Assembly: GCF_004919105.1 (NCBI RefSeq)
Contig: NZ_STGK01000002.1
Span: 310,001-374,000 of the forward strand
DNA length: 64,000 nt
Reading direction: 5' to 3'
Source of the DNA: Nocardioides sp. GY 10113
GTDB taxonomy: Bacteria > Actinomycetota > Actinomycetes > Propionibacteriales > Nocardioidaceae
A program made the position numbers and the translations under genes. Shown in pieces: positions 54,762-62,925 of the stretch (position 1 is its first letter; each line of letters starts with the position of its first letter). The notes beneath the pieces were generated by a model. It was not told the origin of the DNA. It did no database searches and saw only the letters and a program-made list of their open reading frames with translations.

Positions 54762-56978
54762 TCACTGCTCGGCCCAGCTCAGGACCTGGATCCGTCGGTT
54801 CCCCGCCTCCGGCAGCTCGTCGTCGCCGTAGGCGGGATCGGTGATCTTCACCCGCACGGTCAGCGCGTGCCGCCCGCCGGAGGCGCAGCTGGCCGCCTCG
54901 GCGCAAACGTAGACCTTCAGGTCCACCACGGTACTGAGATTGCCGACGCCGACGCCCAGGTCCGGGATGCTGGCCAGCGGGTAGCCGTAGCGCCCCCACT
55001 GGCCGCCGATCAGGTCGATCGACCGGGCGGCGACCCCGCCGCGCATCGAGACCATCGGCCCGAAGTAGGCGGTGCCGAGCGTCAGCCCGAACTCGAGCGA
55101 CACGTCCCCGTTGCGGGCGTAGATCGCGCCGTTGACCACGAACCTCGGCCAGTTGCCCGGATAGCCCGAGATCCACGGGTAGTAGACCTTGAGCAACGGG
55201 TCCCCGCCGACGGGGAGGCTCCCGGCGTGGACGTTCGGCGCGTAGTAGTCGAGCCGCAGCGAGGCCGAGTCCACCGTCACCTTCTGGCCGACCGCGGTCG
55301 CGGTGAACGCCAGCGCAGCGCTCGGCCCGGCGGCGGCGAGCGTGCCGTCGTGGACCGCCGCGGCGAGGAGGGACGTGACGTCGACGTCGCCGGAGCCGGT
55401 CAGGGTGGCGGTGGTGCCGGTGGTGCCGCCGGCGCTCGGGGTGACCTTCACGCCCGTCGACGGGGCCGTCAGCGCGAGGCTGAGCGTCGCCTTCCTGAGC
55501 ACCGAGCCCGCCGGGGGCGCGGTCGACGGGCCGAAGCCGGAGAGGGCGAGCGCCGCCTTCTGGCCGACGGCGGTGCTCGTCCAGGTCGCGGCGCCCGCGG
55601 CCGTGTTTCCCGGGTCCAGCGCCGCCTGCGTCGCGTTGGCGAACGCCGGGGTGGAGCCGGTGCCGCTGACGGTCGTGGGGGGCGCCGTGACCGACGTCGG
55701 GGTGGTCGCCGTGGTGGGCGCGGCGGCGCCGTTGGTCTGCTGCTGGACCACCACCGGCGGCTCGGTGGCGCTGTAGCTGCCACAGAGCTCGACCTTGGGG
55801 GTCTCGTTGTAGCGGATCCAGGTCGAGGCCGAGACGGGGACGTCCGCCTGCATCCGGCTGTTGCCGCCGAAGACGAACCGGACACCGGCCGCGGTGTGGT
55901 CGCTGAGCGGGCTGACGCATGCCCCCGGGATCGCGGTCGGATTCCCCGGGGGGCGGGTGCCGCCGATGACGGTGCGGTTGCCCGTGATCCTCCAGACGTT
56001 GTCGCCACCCATCAGGCCGTTGCCGAGCGCCTCGGAGAGCTCGTTCTGGAAGTCGAAGTAGTAGAGGCCGGGCTTGAACCACGACGTCGAGCACGAGTTG
56101 ACCTTGTTGCTGAGCGTCGTGGCGTTGTCGTAGTAGCCGGGCTCGAACGCGCACACCCCGCCGCTGGCGGTCACCGAGGACGGATCCCGAAGCGGTCGCG
56201 CGGTGAGGTCGGTGAGTGCGTCCGCGACGACCGGAGCGCCGGCTCCCCCGCCGTCGGACAGCGGGCAGGTCACCGGTGTGGTGAAGCTGTCACCCGTGCA
56301 GCGCCTCACCGGTTCGCCGGCTCGGGACGTGGCCAGCGTGGCCGGGCTGAACGATTGGAGGATCCACGGCCAGTACAGGACGGTCTGGCGGTACTTCTTC
56401 ACCGTGATGGCGCTGCTGGCCTTCATGCCGCCGCGGATCTGGAGCAGTCCGCCCCCGTCGTAGCTGATGTCGCCGCCGAACGCCGTGAGCGCGCGCGGGA
56501 ACGTGTTCTGGGCGTTCTGCTCGACGCCGCCGCCGCTGCCGTACAGACCGGTGCCGGCGACCTTCGTGCACTCCACCCGGGCGGCGCTGCCGGCGTCCGA
56601 CGCCACGCCGTCCAACCGGAGCACGTCGCGGGCGGCCGACCCGTCCAGGCCGAAGCACCCGGCACCGTCCCCGGCGTCGGTGTAGACCCAGTCGCTCCGC
56701 TCGGCCGGCCCGTCGCCGTCGGGGTCCGGCGCGGTGATCCCCGGTGCCTTCCCGCCCAGGCGCAGGTCGTTGATCGCGACCTGGGCCGCGGCGTCCGCCG
56801 CATACGAACGGTCGGCCACCCCTTGCAGGGCGACGGTGGCCGACATGGCCGCGCCGCTGTGGGAGAGCAGGGCGCCGGTCACCAGCGCCACGGTGGTGAC
56901 CACGATCAGCGCGATGATCAGCACCGTGCCGCTGTCGTCGCGGCGCCGGCGGCGGAGCCGGATCGCGGGCCGGATCAT
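54762..56978 (-). CDS. Large PilX-like minor pilin / adhesin component
   Basis: This 738-residue protein has an N-terminal basic stretch and hydrophobic helix (about 16-38, GTVLIIALIVVTTVALVTG) like PilX/PilW-type pilus assembly proteins, followed by a large extracellular part. Residues 414-448 form a Thr/Pro/Ala-rich linker, then about 130 residues (446-580) look like an inserted galactose-binding-type beta-sandwich. Several cysteine pairs occur. The helix does not end in the GFTLIE peptidase site, so processing by PilD is uncertain. The ATG overlaps the upstream minor pilin stop by ATGA. It is far longer than usual pilins, so it may be the tip adhesin. Confidence 0.82.
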   Translation of the reverse strand: MIRPAIRLRRRRRDDSGTVLIIALIVVTTVALVTGALLSHSGAAMSATVALQGVADRSYAADAAAQVAINDLRLGGKAPGITAPDPDGDGPAERSDWVYTDAGDGAGCFGLDGSAARDVLRLDGVASDAGSAARVECTKVAGTGLYGSGGGVEQNAQNTFPRALTAFGGDISYDGGGLLQIRGGMKASSAITVKKYRQTVLYWPWILQSFSPATLATSRAGEPVRRCTGDSFTTPVTCPLSDGGGAGAPVVADALTDLTARPLRDPSSVTASGGVCAFEPGYYDNATTLSNKVNSCSTSWFKPGLYYFDFQNELSEALGNGLMGGDNVWRITGNRTVIGGTRPPGNPTAIPGACVSPLSDHTAAGVRFVFGGNSRMQADVPVSASTWIRYNETPKVELCGSYSATEPPVVVQQQTNGAAAPTTATTPTSVTAPPTTVSGTGSTPAFANATQAALDPGNTAAGAATWTSTAVGQKAALALSGFGPSTAPPAGSVLRKATLSLALTAPSTGVKVTPSAGGTTGTTATLTGSGDVDVTSLLAAAVHDGTLAAAGPSAALAFTATAVGQKVTVDSASLRLDYYAPNVHAGSLPVGGDPLLKVYYPWISGYPGNWPRFVVNGAIYARNGDVSLEFGLTLGTAYFGPMVSMRGGVAARSIDLIGGQWGRYGYPLASIPDLGVGVGNLSTVVDLKVYVCAEAASCASGGRHALTVRVKITDPAYGDDELPEAGNRRIQVLSWAEQ
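55239..55739 (-). other. Thr/Pro linker plus inserted beta-sandwich in the PilX-like gene
   Basis: Codons 414-580 of the PilX-like protein encode the low-complexity linker and a module with two similar TAVGQK segments (residues 469-474 and 561-566). It is absent from ordinary pilins and may bind a carbohydrate or surface. Confidence 0.5.
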
Positions 56979-57646
56979 GCCTGCCTCCGCTGCGCGGTCA
57001 GGGTGGCGGTGTAGCCGCCGGTGCCGGTGCCGTCGGCGTCCCGGACGTCGAGGGTGATCGCCAGCGTCCTCGGGGGTGTCGCGGCGGCGCAGCCGACGGG
57101 GCTCCCGGCCGCGTCGGCGCAGGCGACCGTGGGCGCCGCGCGCAGGTGCCGCGCGACGACGTGACGCTCGGTGCTCGCGCCGTGGCACCGCACCCGGCTC
57201 AGCAGGTACTGGCCGCCGACCTGCTCGGTGACGTAGACGGCGGCCTCGAGGGACGCGTCCCAGGCGTCGAGGGGATCCGCGGCGCCGACCGGGTAGACGT
57301 TCCAGGCGAAGCCGATCACGAGGTCGCCGACGAGCCCGCTGCCGCAGTCCGGCGGCACGCTCCCCGGCCCGGTGCCGCCGGTCCACACGCTCTGCCGGGG
57401 GCTGAGCGGGTCGGTGGCATCGACCGGCGTGCGCACGCCGAGGCTGCTCACGTCGCCCTGCCAGTACGCCGAGACCAGCTGCTGGTCGGAGGACTCGTTC
57501 AGCCGGGCCTCGGTGGCGGCGGTGACCTTCAGGTGCTGCAGGACCACCCCGGTCAGCGCCACCATCACCACGCCGAGGATGGCGACCGCCATCACCAGCT
57601 CGACCAGCGTGAAGCCGTCGTCACCGGCTGCCTGGTTCACGCGCAT
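56975..57646 (-). CDS. Minor pilin, PulJ/PilW-like
   Basis: This 223-residue prepilin has a short positive leader and the G-FTLVEL motif (DDGFTLVELVMAVAILGVVMVALTG), so it is processed by PilD after the glycine. The ATG at 57646 gives a normal leader; a longer frame to 57670 has no support. It overlaps the neighbouring genes by 4 and 10 bases, so it belongs to the same operon. Its C-terminal domain has several cysteines. Confidence 0.9.
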   Translation of the reverse strand: MRVNQAAGDDGFTLVELVMAVAILGVVMVALTGVVLQHLKVTAATEARLNESSDQQLVSAYWQGDVSSLGVRTPVDATDPLSPRQSVWTGGTGPGSVPPDCGSGLVGDLVIGFAWNVYPVGAADPLDAWDASLEAAVYVTEQVGGQYLLSRVRCHGASTERHVVARHLRAAPTVACADAAGSPVGCAAATPPRTLAITLDVRDADGTGTGGYTATLTAQRRQA

Positions 57647-58146
57647 GCGTCGCTCCCCGATCCGTCGCACGGCCGGCGCAGCACCAGCGTCATCGACTCC
57701 TCGGCACGACCGTCGACGCTGGTCACGGTCAGCTCGACCTGCTGCAGGCCGAGGTCGTTCCCCGCGGTGCAGTCATCGGTCCAGGCGCTGCCGTTCCAGC
57801 GTCGCGCCCTGGTCTGGCTGGCCTCGTAGCTGACGTCGTCGAGCCCGTAGGCCGAGGCCGGCACCCGGGTCGGGTCGGTGTAGTGGTCCGCCGCGGCGCA
57901 GGCGCGGTAGTTGGCCGGGTTCCGCGCGACGTACTCCTGGATCGCCTCGGCCAGGCTGCGCACGGTGGCACCGCCGGCGGCCGCCTTGCTGTGCACGTCG
58001 GAGACCTTCACGCTGGTCTGCAGCCCGGCCAGGATCGCCACCGCCGCGATGCCCAGGATCGCCACGGCGACCAGCGTCTCGATCAGGGTGACGCCGTCGT
58101 CGGCGCCGCGCGCCGCGCGCAGCCGGGAGCGCAGGGGCGCGAGCAT
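57637..58146 (-). CDS. Minor pilin, PilV/PulI-like
   Basis: This 169-residue prepilin has a leader ending in DDG and the site G-VTLIETLVAVAILG, a variant with valine at +1. It has the usual hydrophobic helix and a small C-terminal domain with cysteines. It starts one base from the pilC stop (TGATG), so it is translationally coupled. It likely joins the minor pilin tip complex. Confidence 0.9.
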   Translation of the reverse strand: MLAPLRSRLRAARGADDGVTLIETLVAVAILGIAAVAILAGLQTSVKVSDVHSKAAAGGATVRSLAEAIQEYVARNPANYRACAAADHYTDPTRVPASAYGLDDVSYEASQTRARRWNGSAWTDDCTAGNDLGLQQVELTVTSVDGRAEESMTLVLRRPCDGSGSDACA

Positions 58147-59351
58147 CACTGCCCGACCTGGCCGTAGACGCCGTACATCGCCGAGACCAGCGCGATCGCC
58201 ACGAAGCCGACCAGGCCGCCCATCACCACGATCACCAGCGGCTCGAACAGCGAGGTCAGCCTGGCGATCTTGTAGCCGAGCTCGGTCTCGTAGTACTCGG
58301 CTGTCACCTCCAGCTGGGTGTCCAGCGAGCCGGTGTCCTCGCCCACCCGGAGCATCGCGCTCGCGGTGCCCGGGAACAGGCCGGTGCGCGAGAGCGGGCC
58401 GGCCATCCCCTGCCCCTCCAGCATCAGCTCGGTGACCTCGTCCAGCCGCTTGACGAAGACCCGGTTGTGCAGGGAGTCGGTGGCGGTGCGCAGGGCCTCC
58501 TGCAGGCTCACCCCCGCGCTGACCATCGACGCCATGGTCCGGCAGAACCGCTCGACCAGCGCGTACTGGATGGTCTCGCCGAGGACCGGCGTGCGCAGCA
58601 GGAGCGCGTCGCGCAGGTAGCGCCCGCGCTCGAAGCGCAGCACCAGCGAGAGCAGCACCGCGACCACCGCGACCGAGCCGAGGAGCAGCCACCAGTAGCC
58701 GCCGAGGAAGTCGGTCACCGCCAGCAGCATCCGGGTCGGCAGCGGCAGCTCGGAGTCGAGGTCGGTGAAGAAGTCCTTGAACTTCGGCAGCACGTAGACG
58801 GCCAGCACCAGCACGGTCACCACCGACATCGCGGCCACCGCGATCGGGTAGACCATCGCCGAGGTGATCTTGCGGCGGGCCTCCAGGTCCCGCTCGATGT
58901 ACGCCGCGAGCCGGGCCAGCGCGCTGTCCAGCTCGCCGGTGAGCTCGGCGGAGCGGACGATGCCGCGGTAGTGCTCGCCGAAGACCTTGGGATAGCGCTC
59001 CAGGGTGTCGGAGAACCGCTCGCCGGTGCGCAGCCCGTCCTCGATGGAGTGCATCATCCGGCGCACCGAGGAGCTCTCGGCCTCCACGCCGATGCTGTGC
59101 ACGGCGTCGAGGATCGGCAGACCGGCCCGCAGGAACGCCGCGATCTGGCGGGAGAGGTGCATGACCTCCTGCTTCTTGATCCGCGGGCCCGCGATCTCGT
59201 ACTGCAGCAGGCTCCGCTTCTCCGAGACCCGCAGGTCGCGGTAGCCGCGCTCGTAGAGCGCGAGCTCGGCGGCGGCCCGGCTGATCGCCTTGTCGCTGCC
59301 CTTGACGCGCTGTCCCCGGAGGTCGATGCCGACGTAGGCGTAGCGCGGCAT
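58146..59351 (-). CDS. pilC: Type IV pilus/type II secretion inner membrane platform protein
   Basis: This 401-residue protein has two T2SSF domains (about 70-190 and 275-395) and three membrane spans (FLRAGLPILDAVHSIG and SAMLRVGEDTGSLDTQLEVTAEYYE are family blocks). It is the platform on which PilB and PilT act. It begins 1 base after the PilB stop, in the same operon. Confidence 0.95.
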   Translation of the reverse strand: MPRYAYVGIDLRGQRVKGSDKAISRAAAELALYERGYRDLRVSEKRSLLQYEIAGPRIKKQEVMHLSRQIAAFLRAGLPILDAVHSIGVEAESSSVRRMMHSIEDGLRTGERFSDTLERYPKVFGEHYRGIVRSAELTGELDSALARLAAYIERDLEARRKITSAMVYPIAVAAMSVVTVLVLAVYVLPKFKDFFTDLDSELPLPTRMLLAVTDFLGGYWWLLLGSVAVVAVLLSLVLRFERGRYLRDALLLRTPVLGETIQYALVERFCRTMASMVSAGVSLQEALRTATDSLHNRVFVKRLDEVTELMLEGQGMAGPLSRTGLFPGTASAMLRVGEDTGSLDTQLEVTAEYYETELGYKIARLTSLFEPLVIVVMGGLVGFVAIALVSAMYGVYGQVGQ

Positions 59352-59352
59352 C

Positions 59353-61158
59353 TCAGAGCCCCGCCACGTAGATCGAGCGCATCACCTCGGCGGCCGTGGT
59401 GGTGCCGGCGGACACCAGCCGCAGGGCCTCCTCCTGCAGCGTCCGCATCCCCTGGCGACGTGCCAGCCGGCGCATCTCGTCGTGGGGCGCGTGGTCCACG
59501 ATCATCGCGCGCACCTCGTCGCTGATCACCAACATCTCGTAGACGCCGATCCGGTCCAGGAAGCCGGTGTGCGCGCAGAAGTGGCAGCCCGCCCCGCGGC
59601 GGTAGCCGCCGACCGGCTCCTCCCCGCCGTGGGCGCGGACGAAGAGCTGCTCCTCGGCGCTCGGCTCGTACGGCTCCAGGCACGAGGTGCAGCTGCGCCG
59701 GACCAGCCGCTGCGCCATCACCGCGGTCACCGAGGAGGCGATCAGGAACGCCTCGATGCCCATGTCGAGCAGTCGGTAGAGCGCGGAGACGGCGTCGGTG
59801 GCATGCAGCGAGGAGAGCACCAGGTGACCGGTGAGCGCGGACTGGACCGCGATCCGCGCGGTGTCGACGTCGCGGATCTCTCCGACCAGGATCACGTCCG
59901 GGTCCTGGCGCAGGATCGACTTCAGCCCGCCGGCGAAGGTGATGCCGGCCTGCTCGTTGATCTGGATCTGGTTGATCGAGTCGAAGGTGTACTCCACCGG
60001 GTCCTCGATCGTCATCAGGTTCTTGTCCACGCTGTTCAGCTCGCCCAGCGAGGCGTAGAGCGTGGTCGTCTTCCCACCACCGGTCGGCCCCGCGCAGATC
60101 ACCATCCCGAACGGCGCGTGGATCAGCCGCGAGTAGCGCTCCGCGGTGGCGGCGGGCATCCCGAGGTCGGCCAGGCTGTAGAGCGGTCGGCTCTTGTCGA
60201 GGACCCGGAGCACCACCTTCTCCCCGCCCACCACCGCGGTGGTGGAGACCCTGATGTCGACCTCGCGGCCGTCGATCTCCATGCTGATCTGGCCGTCCTG
60301 CGGCCGGCGCCGCTCCACGATGTTCATGCCGCCGAGGACCTTGACCCGGCTGACGACGGCCGGCCCGATCGAGCCGGGCAGGTCGAGCACCTCGACCAGC
60401 GCGCCGTCGATCCGGTAGCGGACGCGGACCCGCTCCCCGGTCGGCTCGACGTGGATGTCCGAGGCGCGGTCGCGCAGTGCCTGGGTGATGATCATCTGCA
60501 CCACCCGGACCACCGGCGCGTCCTCGTTGACGGTCACGGTCTCCAGTCGCGCGGCCTCCCGGCGCAGCGCGTCCCGGGCCTCGTAGACCTCGACCTGGCT
60601 GCCCACCTCGCGGGTCGCCCGGTAGGCCAGGTCGATCGCCCGGTCCAGGTCGCCCGCGGTGGCGACCAGGGGGCGCACGGTCCGTCCGAGGGCGGCCGCG
60701 AGAGCCGCGGTCGCCTCCGGGGCCGGATCGAGCACGGCCACGACGACGGGCCCCCGCACCGAGTCGGCGGCCGGGTCGGCGCCGGGGTCGGCGTCCCCGG
60801 GGCTGGCGCCGTCGGCGCTCGCGAACCCGACCGGCAGCGCGCGCAGCCCGCGCGCCTGCTCGCGGGTGAGCAGCCCCGTCGCCTGCGGGTCGACGACCAG
60901 CTCGCGGAAGTCCGCCACCTCGACGCCGTGGTGCTCGGCCACCGCCCGGGCGAGCGCCGCCGCGGTGACGGTCCCGGCGGCGGTCAACCGCTCGGCCAGC
61001 GTGCCGGCGCCGTCCGGGTCGGCGTGGCGGGCCGCGTCGAGCTGGTACGGCTGGACCAGTCCGGCACCGACCAGGATCTGTCCGAGCCGCTCGTCGGCCT
61101 CCTCCGGCCGGGGCGCGACCAGGGTCTCCTCGTGGCTCCCCCGCCTCATCCTGCGCAT
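59353..61158 (-). CDS. pilB: Type IV pilus extension ATPase
   Basis: This 601-residue ATPase has an N-terminal MshEN-like domain (about 20-170), the secretion ATPase core with Walker A GPTGGGKTTT, Asp and His boxes, and a tetracysteine zinc motif (CTSC...CHFC) typical of PilB/GspE. It powers pilus extension from the cytosolic face. In MshEN proteins the N-terminal domain can bind c-di-GMP, which is a family trait and not proven here. Confidence 0.95.
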   Translation of the reverse strand: MRRMRRGSHEETLVAPRPEEADERLGQILVGAGLVQPYQLDAARHADPDGAGTLAERLTAAGTVTAAALARAVAEHHGVEVADFRELVVDPQATGLLTREQARGLRALPVGFASADGASPGDADPGADPAADSVRGPVVVAVLDPAPEATAALAAALGRTVRPLVATAGDLDRAIDLAYRATREVGSQVEVYEARDALRREAARLETVTVNEDAPVVRVVQMIITQALRDRASDIHVEPTGERVRVRYRIDGALVEVLDLPGSIGPAVVSRVKVLGGMNIVERRRPQDGQISMEIDGREVDIRVSTTAVVGGEKVVLRVLDKSRPLYSLADLGMPAATAERYSRLIHAPFGMVICAGPTGGGKTTTLYASLGELNSVDKNLMTIEDPVEYTFDSINQIQINEQAGITFAGGLKSILRQDPDVILVGEIRDVDTARIAVQSALTGHLVLSSLHATDAVSALYRLLDMGIEAFLIASSVTAVMAQRLVRRSCTSCLEPYEPSAEEQLFVRAHGGEEPVGGYRRGAGCHFCAHTGFLDRIGVYEMLVISDEVRAMIVDHAPHDEMRRLARRQGMRTLQEEALRLVSAGTTTAAEVMRSIYVAGL

Positions 61159-61168
61159 CGCCGCCCCC

Positions 61169-62266
61169 TCACTGCCCCAGGCCGGCGGCGATCCGCGGCC
61201 GGGTCACGATGTCCTTCGGGTAGAGGCTGCGCGCGAGGGCGTCCTCCTCGCTCACCAGGCCCTCGGCGAGCAACGCCGAGAGCGAGGCCTCCAGGGTGAC
61301 CATCCCCTCGCGGGTTCCGGTGACCAGGGAGTTGCGCAGCTGGTGGGTCTTGCCCTCCTTGATCAGGTTGCGCACCGCGGGGGTGGCGACCAGCACCTCG
61401 TACGCCGCCACCAGCCCGCCGCCGACCCGGGGCAGCAGCCGCTGGTAGACCACGCAGGAGAGCGCCGAGGCGAGCTGGACGCGGACCTGTGCCTGCTGCT
61501 CGGCCGGGAAGACGTCGATCATCCGGCCCAGCGACTGCGCGGTGTCGTTGGTGTGCAGCGTGGCGAAGACCTGGTGGCCGGTCTCGGCGACGGTGAGCGC
61601 GAACGCGATCGACTCCAGGTCGCGCATCTCGCCGACCAGCAGCACGTCGGGGTCCTCCCGCAGCACCGAGCGCAGCGCGTCGTTGAAGGTCCAGGTGTCC
61701 GTGCCGACCTCGCGCTGGCTGACCGCCGAGCGCTTGTGCTCGTGCAGGTACTCGATCGGGTCCTCGACGGTGACGATGTGGCAGGCCCGCTCGGTGTTGA
61801 TCCGGTCGATCATCGAGGCCAGGGTGGTCGACTTGCCCGACCCGGTCGGCCCGGTGACCAGCACCAGCCCCTGACGCTGGTGCACCACCTCTTGCAGCAC
61901 CGGCGGCAGGCCGAGCTCGGCGGGCGTGGGCACGACCCGCGGGATCAGCCGCAGCGCGATCGCCGTCAGCCCGCGCTGGGTGTAGGCGTTGCCGCGGATC
62001 CGGGCCTGATCACGCCAGGAGAAGGAGAAGTCGAACTCGTGCTGGGTCGCCCACACGCCCCGCTGCTCGGGGGTGAGCACCTCCTCCAGCAGCTCCTCGG
62101 TGTCGGCCCCGTTGAGCACCGGGGCGTCGTCCATCGGCTGGAGCTCGCCGTCGACGCGGAGCATCGGCGGCAGGCCCGCGGTCAGCAGCAGGTCGGTGCC
62201 GCCGGACTGCCAGACGATCGAGAGCAGCAGGTCGATGCGCTCGCCGATGAGTCGCACGTGGTTCAT
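61169..62266 (-). CDS. pilT: Type IV pilus retraction ATPase
   Basis: This 365-residue hexameric ATPase has Walker A GPTGSGKST, the Asp box and Walker B, HLHTND-like segment (TLHTNDTAQSL) and the AIRNLIREGK-like VRNLIKEGKTHQL typical of PilT. It drives pilus retraction and twitching. CGGAGGT precedes the ATG. It is the first gene after the pilA hairpin and lies ten bases from pilB. Confidence 0.95.
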   Translation of the reverse strand: MNHVRLIGERIDLLLSIVWQSGGTDLLLTAGLPPMLRVDGELQPMDDAPVLNGADTEELLEEVLTPEQRGVWATQHEFDFSFSWRDQARIRGNAYTQRGLTAIALRLIPRVVPTPAELGLPPVLQEVVHQRQGLVLVTGPTGSGKSTTLASMIDRINTERACHIVTVEDPIEYLHEHKRSAVSQREVGTDTWTFNDALRSVLREDPDVLLVGEMRDLESIAFALTVAETGHQVFATLHTNDTAQSLGRMIDVFPAEQQAQVRVQLASALSCVVYQRLLPRVGGGLVAAYEVLVATPAVRNLIKEGKTHQLRNSLVTGTREGMVTLEASLSALLAEGLVSEEDALARSLYPKDIVTRPRIAAGLGQ

Positions 62267-62296
62267 GGGGGTACCTCCGGGACCGGGAACTGCGGT

Positions 62297-62326
62297 GGAG
62301 GGCCGCCGCGGGCGCGGCGACCCTCC
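62297..62326 (-). terminator. Hairpin between pilA and pilT
   Basis: GGAGGG-cc-GCCGC pairs with GCGGC-ga-CCCTCC around a 4-base loop. It lies 23-52 bases after the pilA stop and may limit read-through so that pilin is made in excess. Confidence 0.6.
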
Positions 62327-62348
62327 GTGACGCGGGAGCGGCGAAGCC

Positions 62349-62708
62349 TCAGCAGCCGTCGCCGTTGGCGCCGACCACAGATCCGTCGGCGACCGCGTAG
62401 ACGACCCGGACCGCCTCATCGACGTCGGTGTCGCTCGGGTCAGACTTCAAGAAACCTTCGGTCACGGCCTCGCCCAGGTCGTCGGGGTATCGGGATTTCT
62501 GCGCGTAGAACGCCTCGACGGCAGTCTCCGCCGTTGACACGTTCGCCTTGCAGGCCGCCTCCGTGCTGTTGTTGTTGATACCGCGAACGGAGAAGACCAC
62601 GACCGCGGCGAGCACGCCGAGGATCACGATCACGATCAGGAGCTCGATCAGGGTGAAGCCGGACTGGTCGCGGCGGGCAGCCTGGAGGCGGTCGAGAGTG
62701 GCACGCAT
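62349..62708 (-). CDS. pilA: Major type IV pilin
   Basis: This 119-residue prepilin has a 17-residue leader ending SG, then FTLIELLIVIVILGVLAAVVVF, the classic pilin helix with Glu at +5. The C-terminal domain is small, with C53 and the final residue C119, which may form the D-region disulfide. GAGGAATT precedes the ATG at 62708. It has its own upstream region and a hairpin behind it, so it is expressed apart from pilT-pilD. Confidence 0.95.
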   Translation of the reverse strand: MRATLDRLQAARRDQSGFTLIELLIVIVILGVLAAVVVFSVRGINNNSTEAACKANVSTAETAVEAFYAQKSRYPDDLGEAVTEGFLKSDPSDTDVDEAVRVVYAVADGSVVGANGDGC

Positions 62709-62861
62709 GGGAATTCCTCGCATCGTTGACATCGGGGGGAGCACGCACCGGTCAACGAGACACGGTGTCGCAGAGAACCAATCAACGACCCCCAACGGCC
62801 ACCGGCCGGCGAAGTGCCGGTTCCTTTACCTTCGGGCGCGGATGATCCCCAGAATGAGGTA
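62709..62861 (-). promoter_or_regulatory. pilA upstream region
   Basis: TTGACC and TTGATT boxes occur on the minus strand, but no convincing -10 follows at 16-19 bases. A CCGGC-gaagt-GCCGG hairpin (62806-62820) lies about 100 bases before the start. No c-di-GMP riboswitch motif was recognised. Confidence 0.35.
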
Positions 62862-62891
62862 GGCCCGCCTCCCCGTCGAGGGAGGCGGGCC
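62862..62891 (-). terminator. Terminator of the AI-2E family transporter gene
   Basis: A 12-bp stem (62862-62873 and 62880-62891) with a 6-base loop lies 35 bases after the transporter stop on the minus strand; no T-run is present. Confidence 0.65.
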
Positions 62892-62925
62892 CATCGCGCG
62901 CGGCGCGCCCGTGGTCAGGCCGAGG

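Noticed and set aside
62709..62861. c-di-GMP riboswitch before pilA
   Set aside because: The conserved GEMM core could not be found in the minus-strand sequence.
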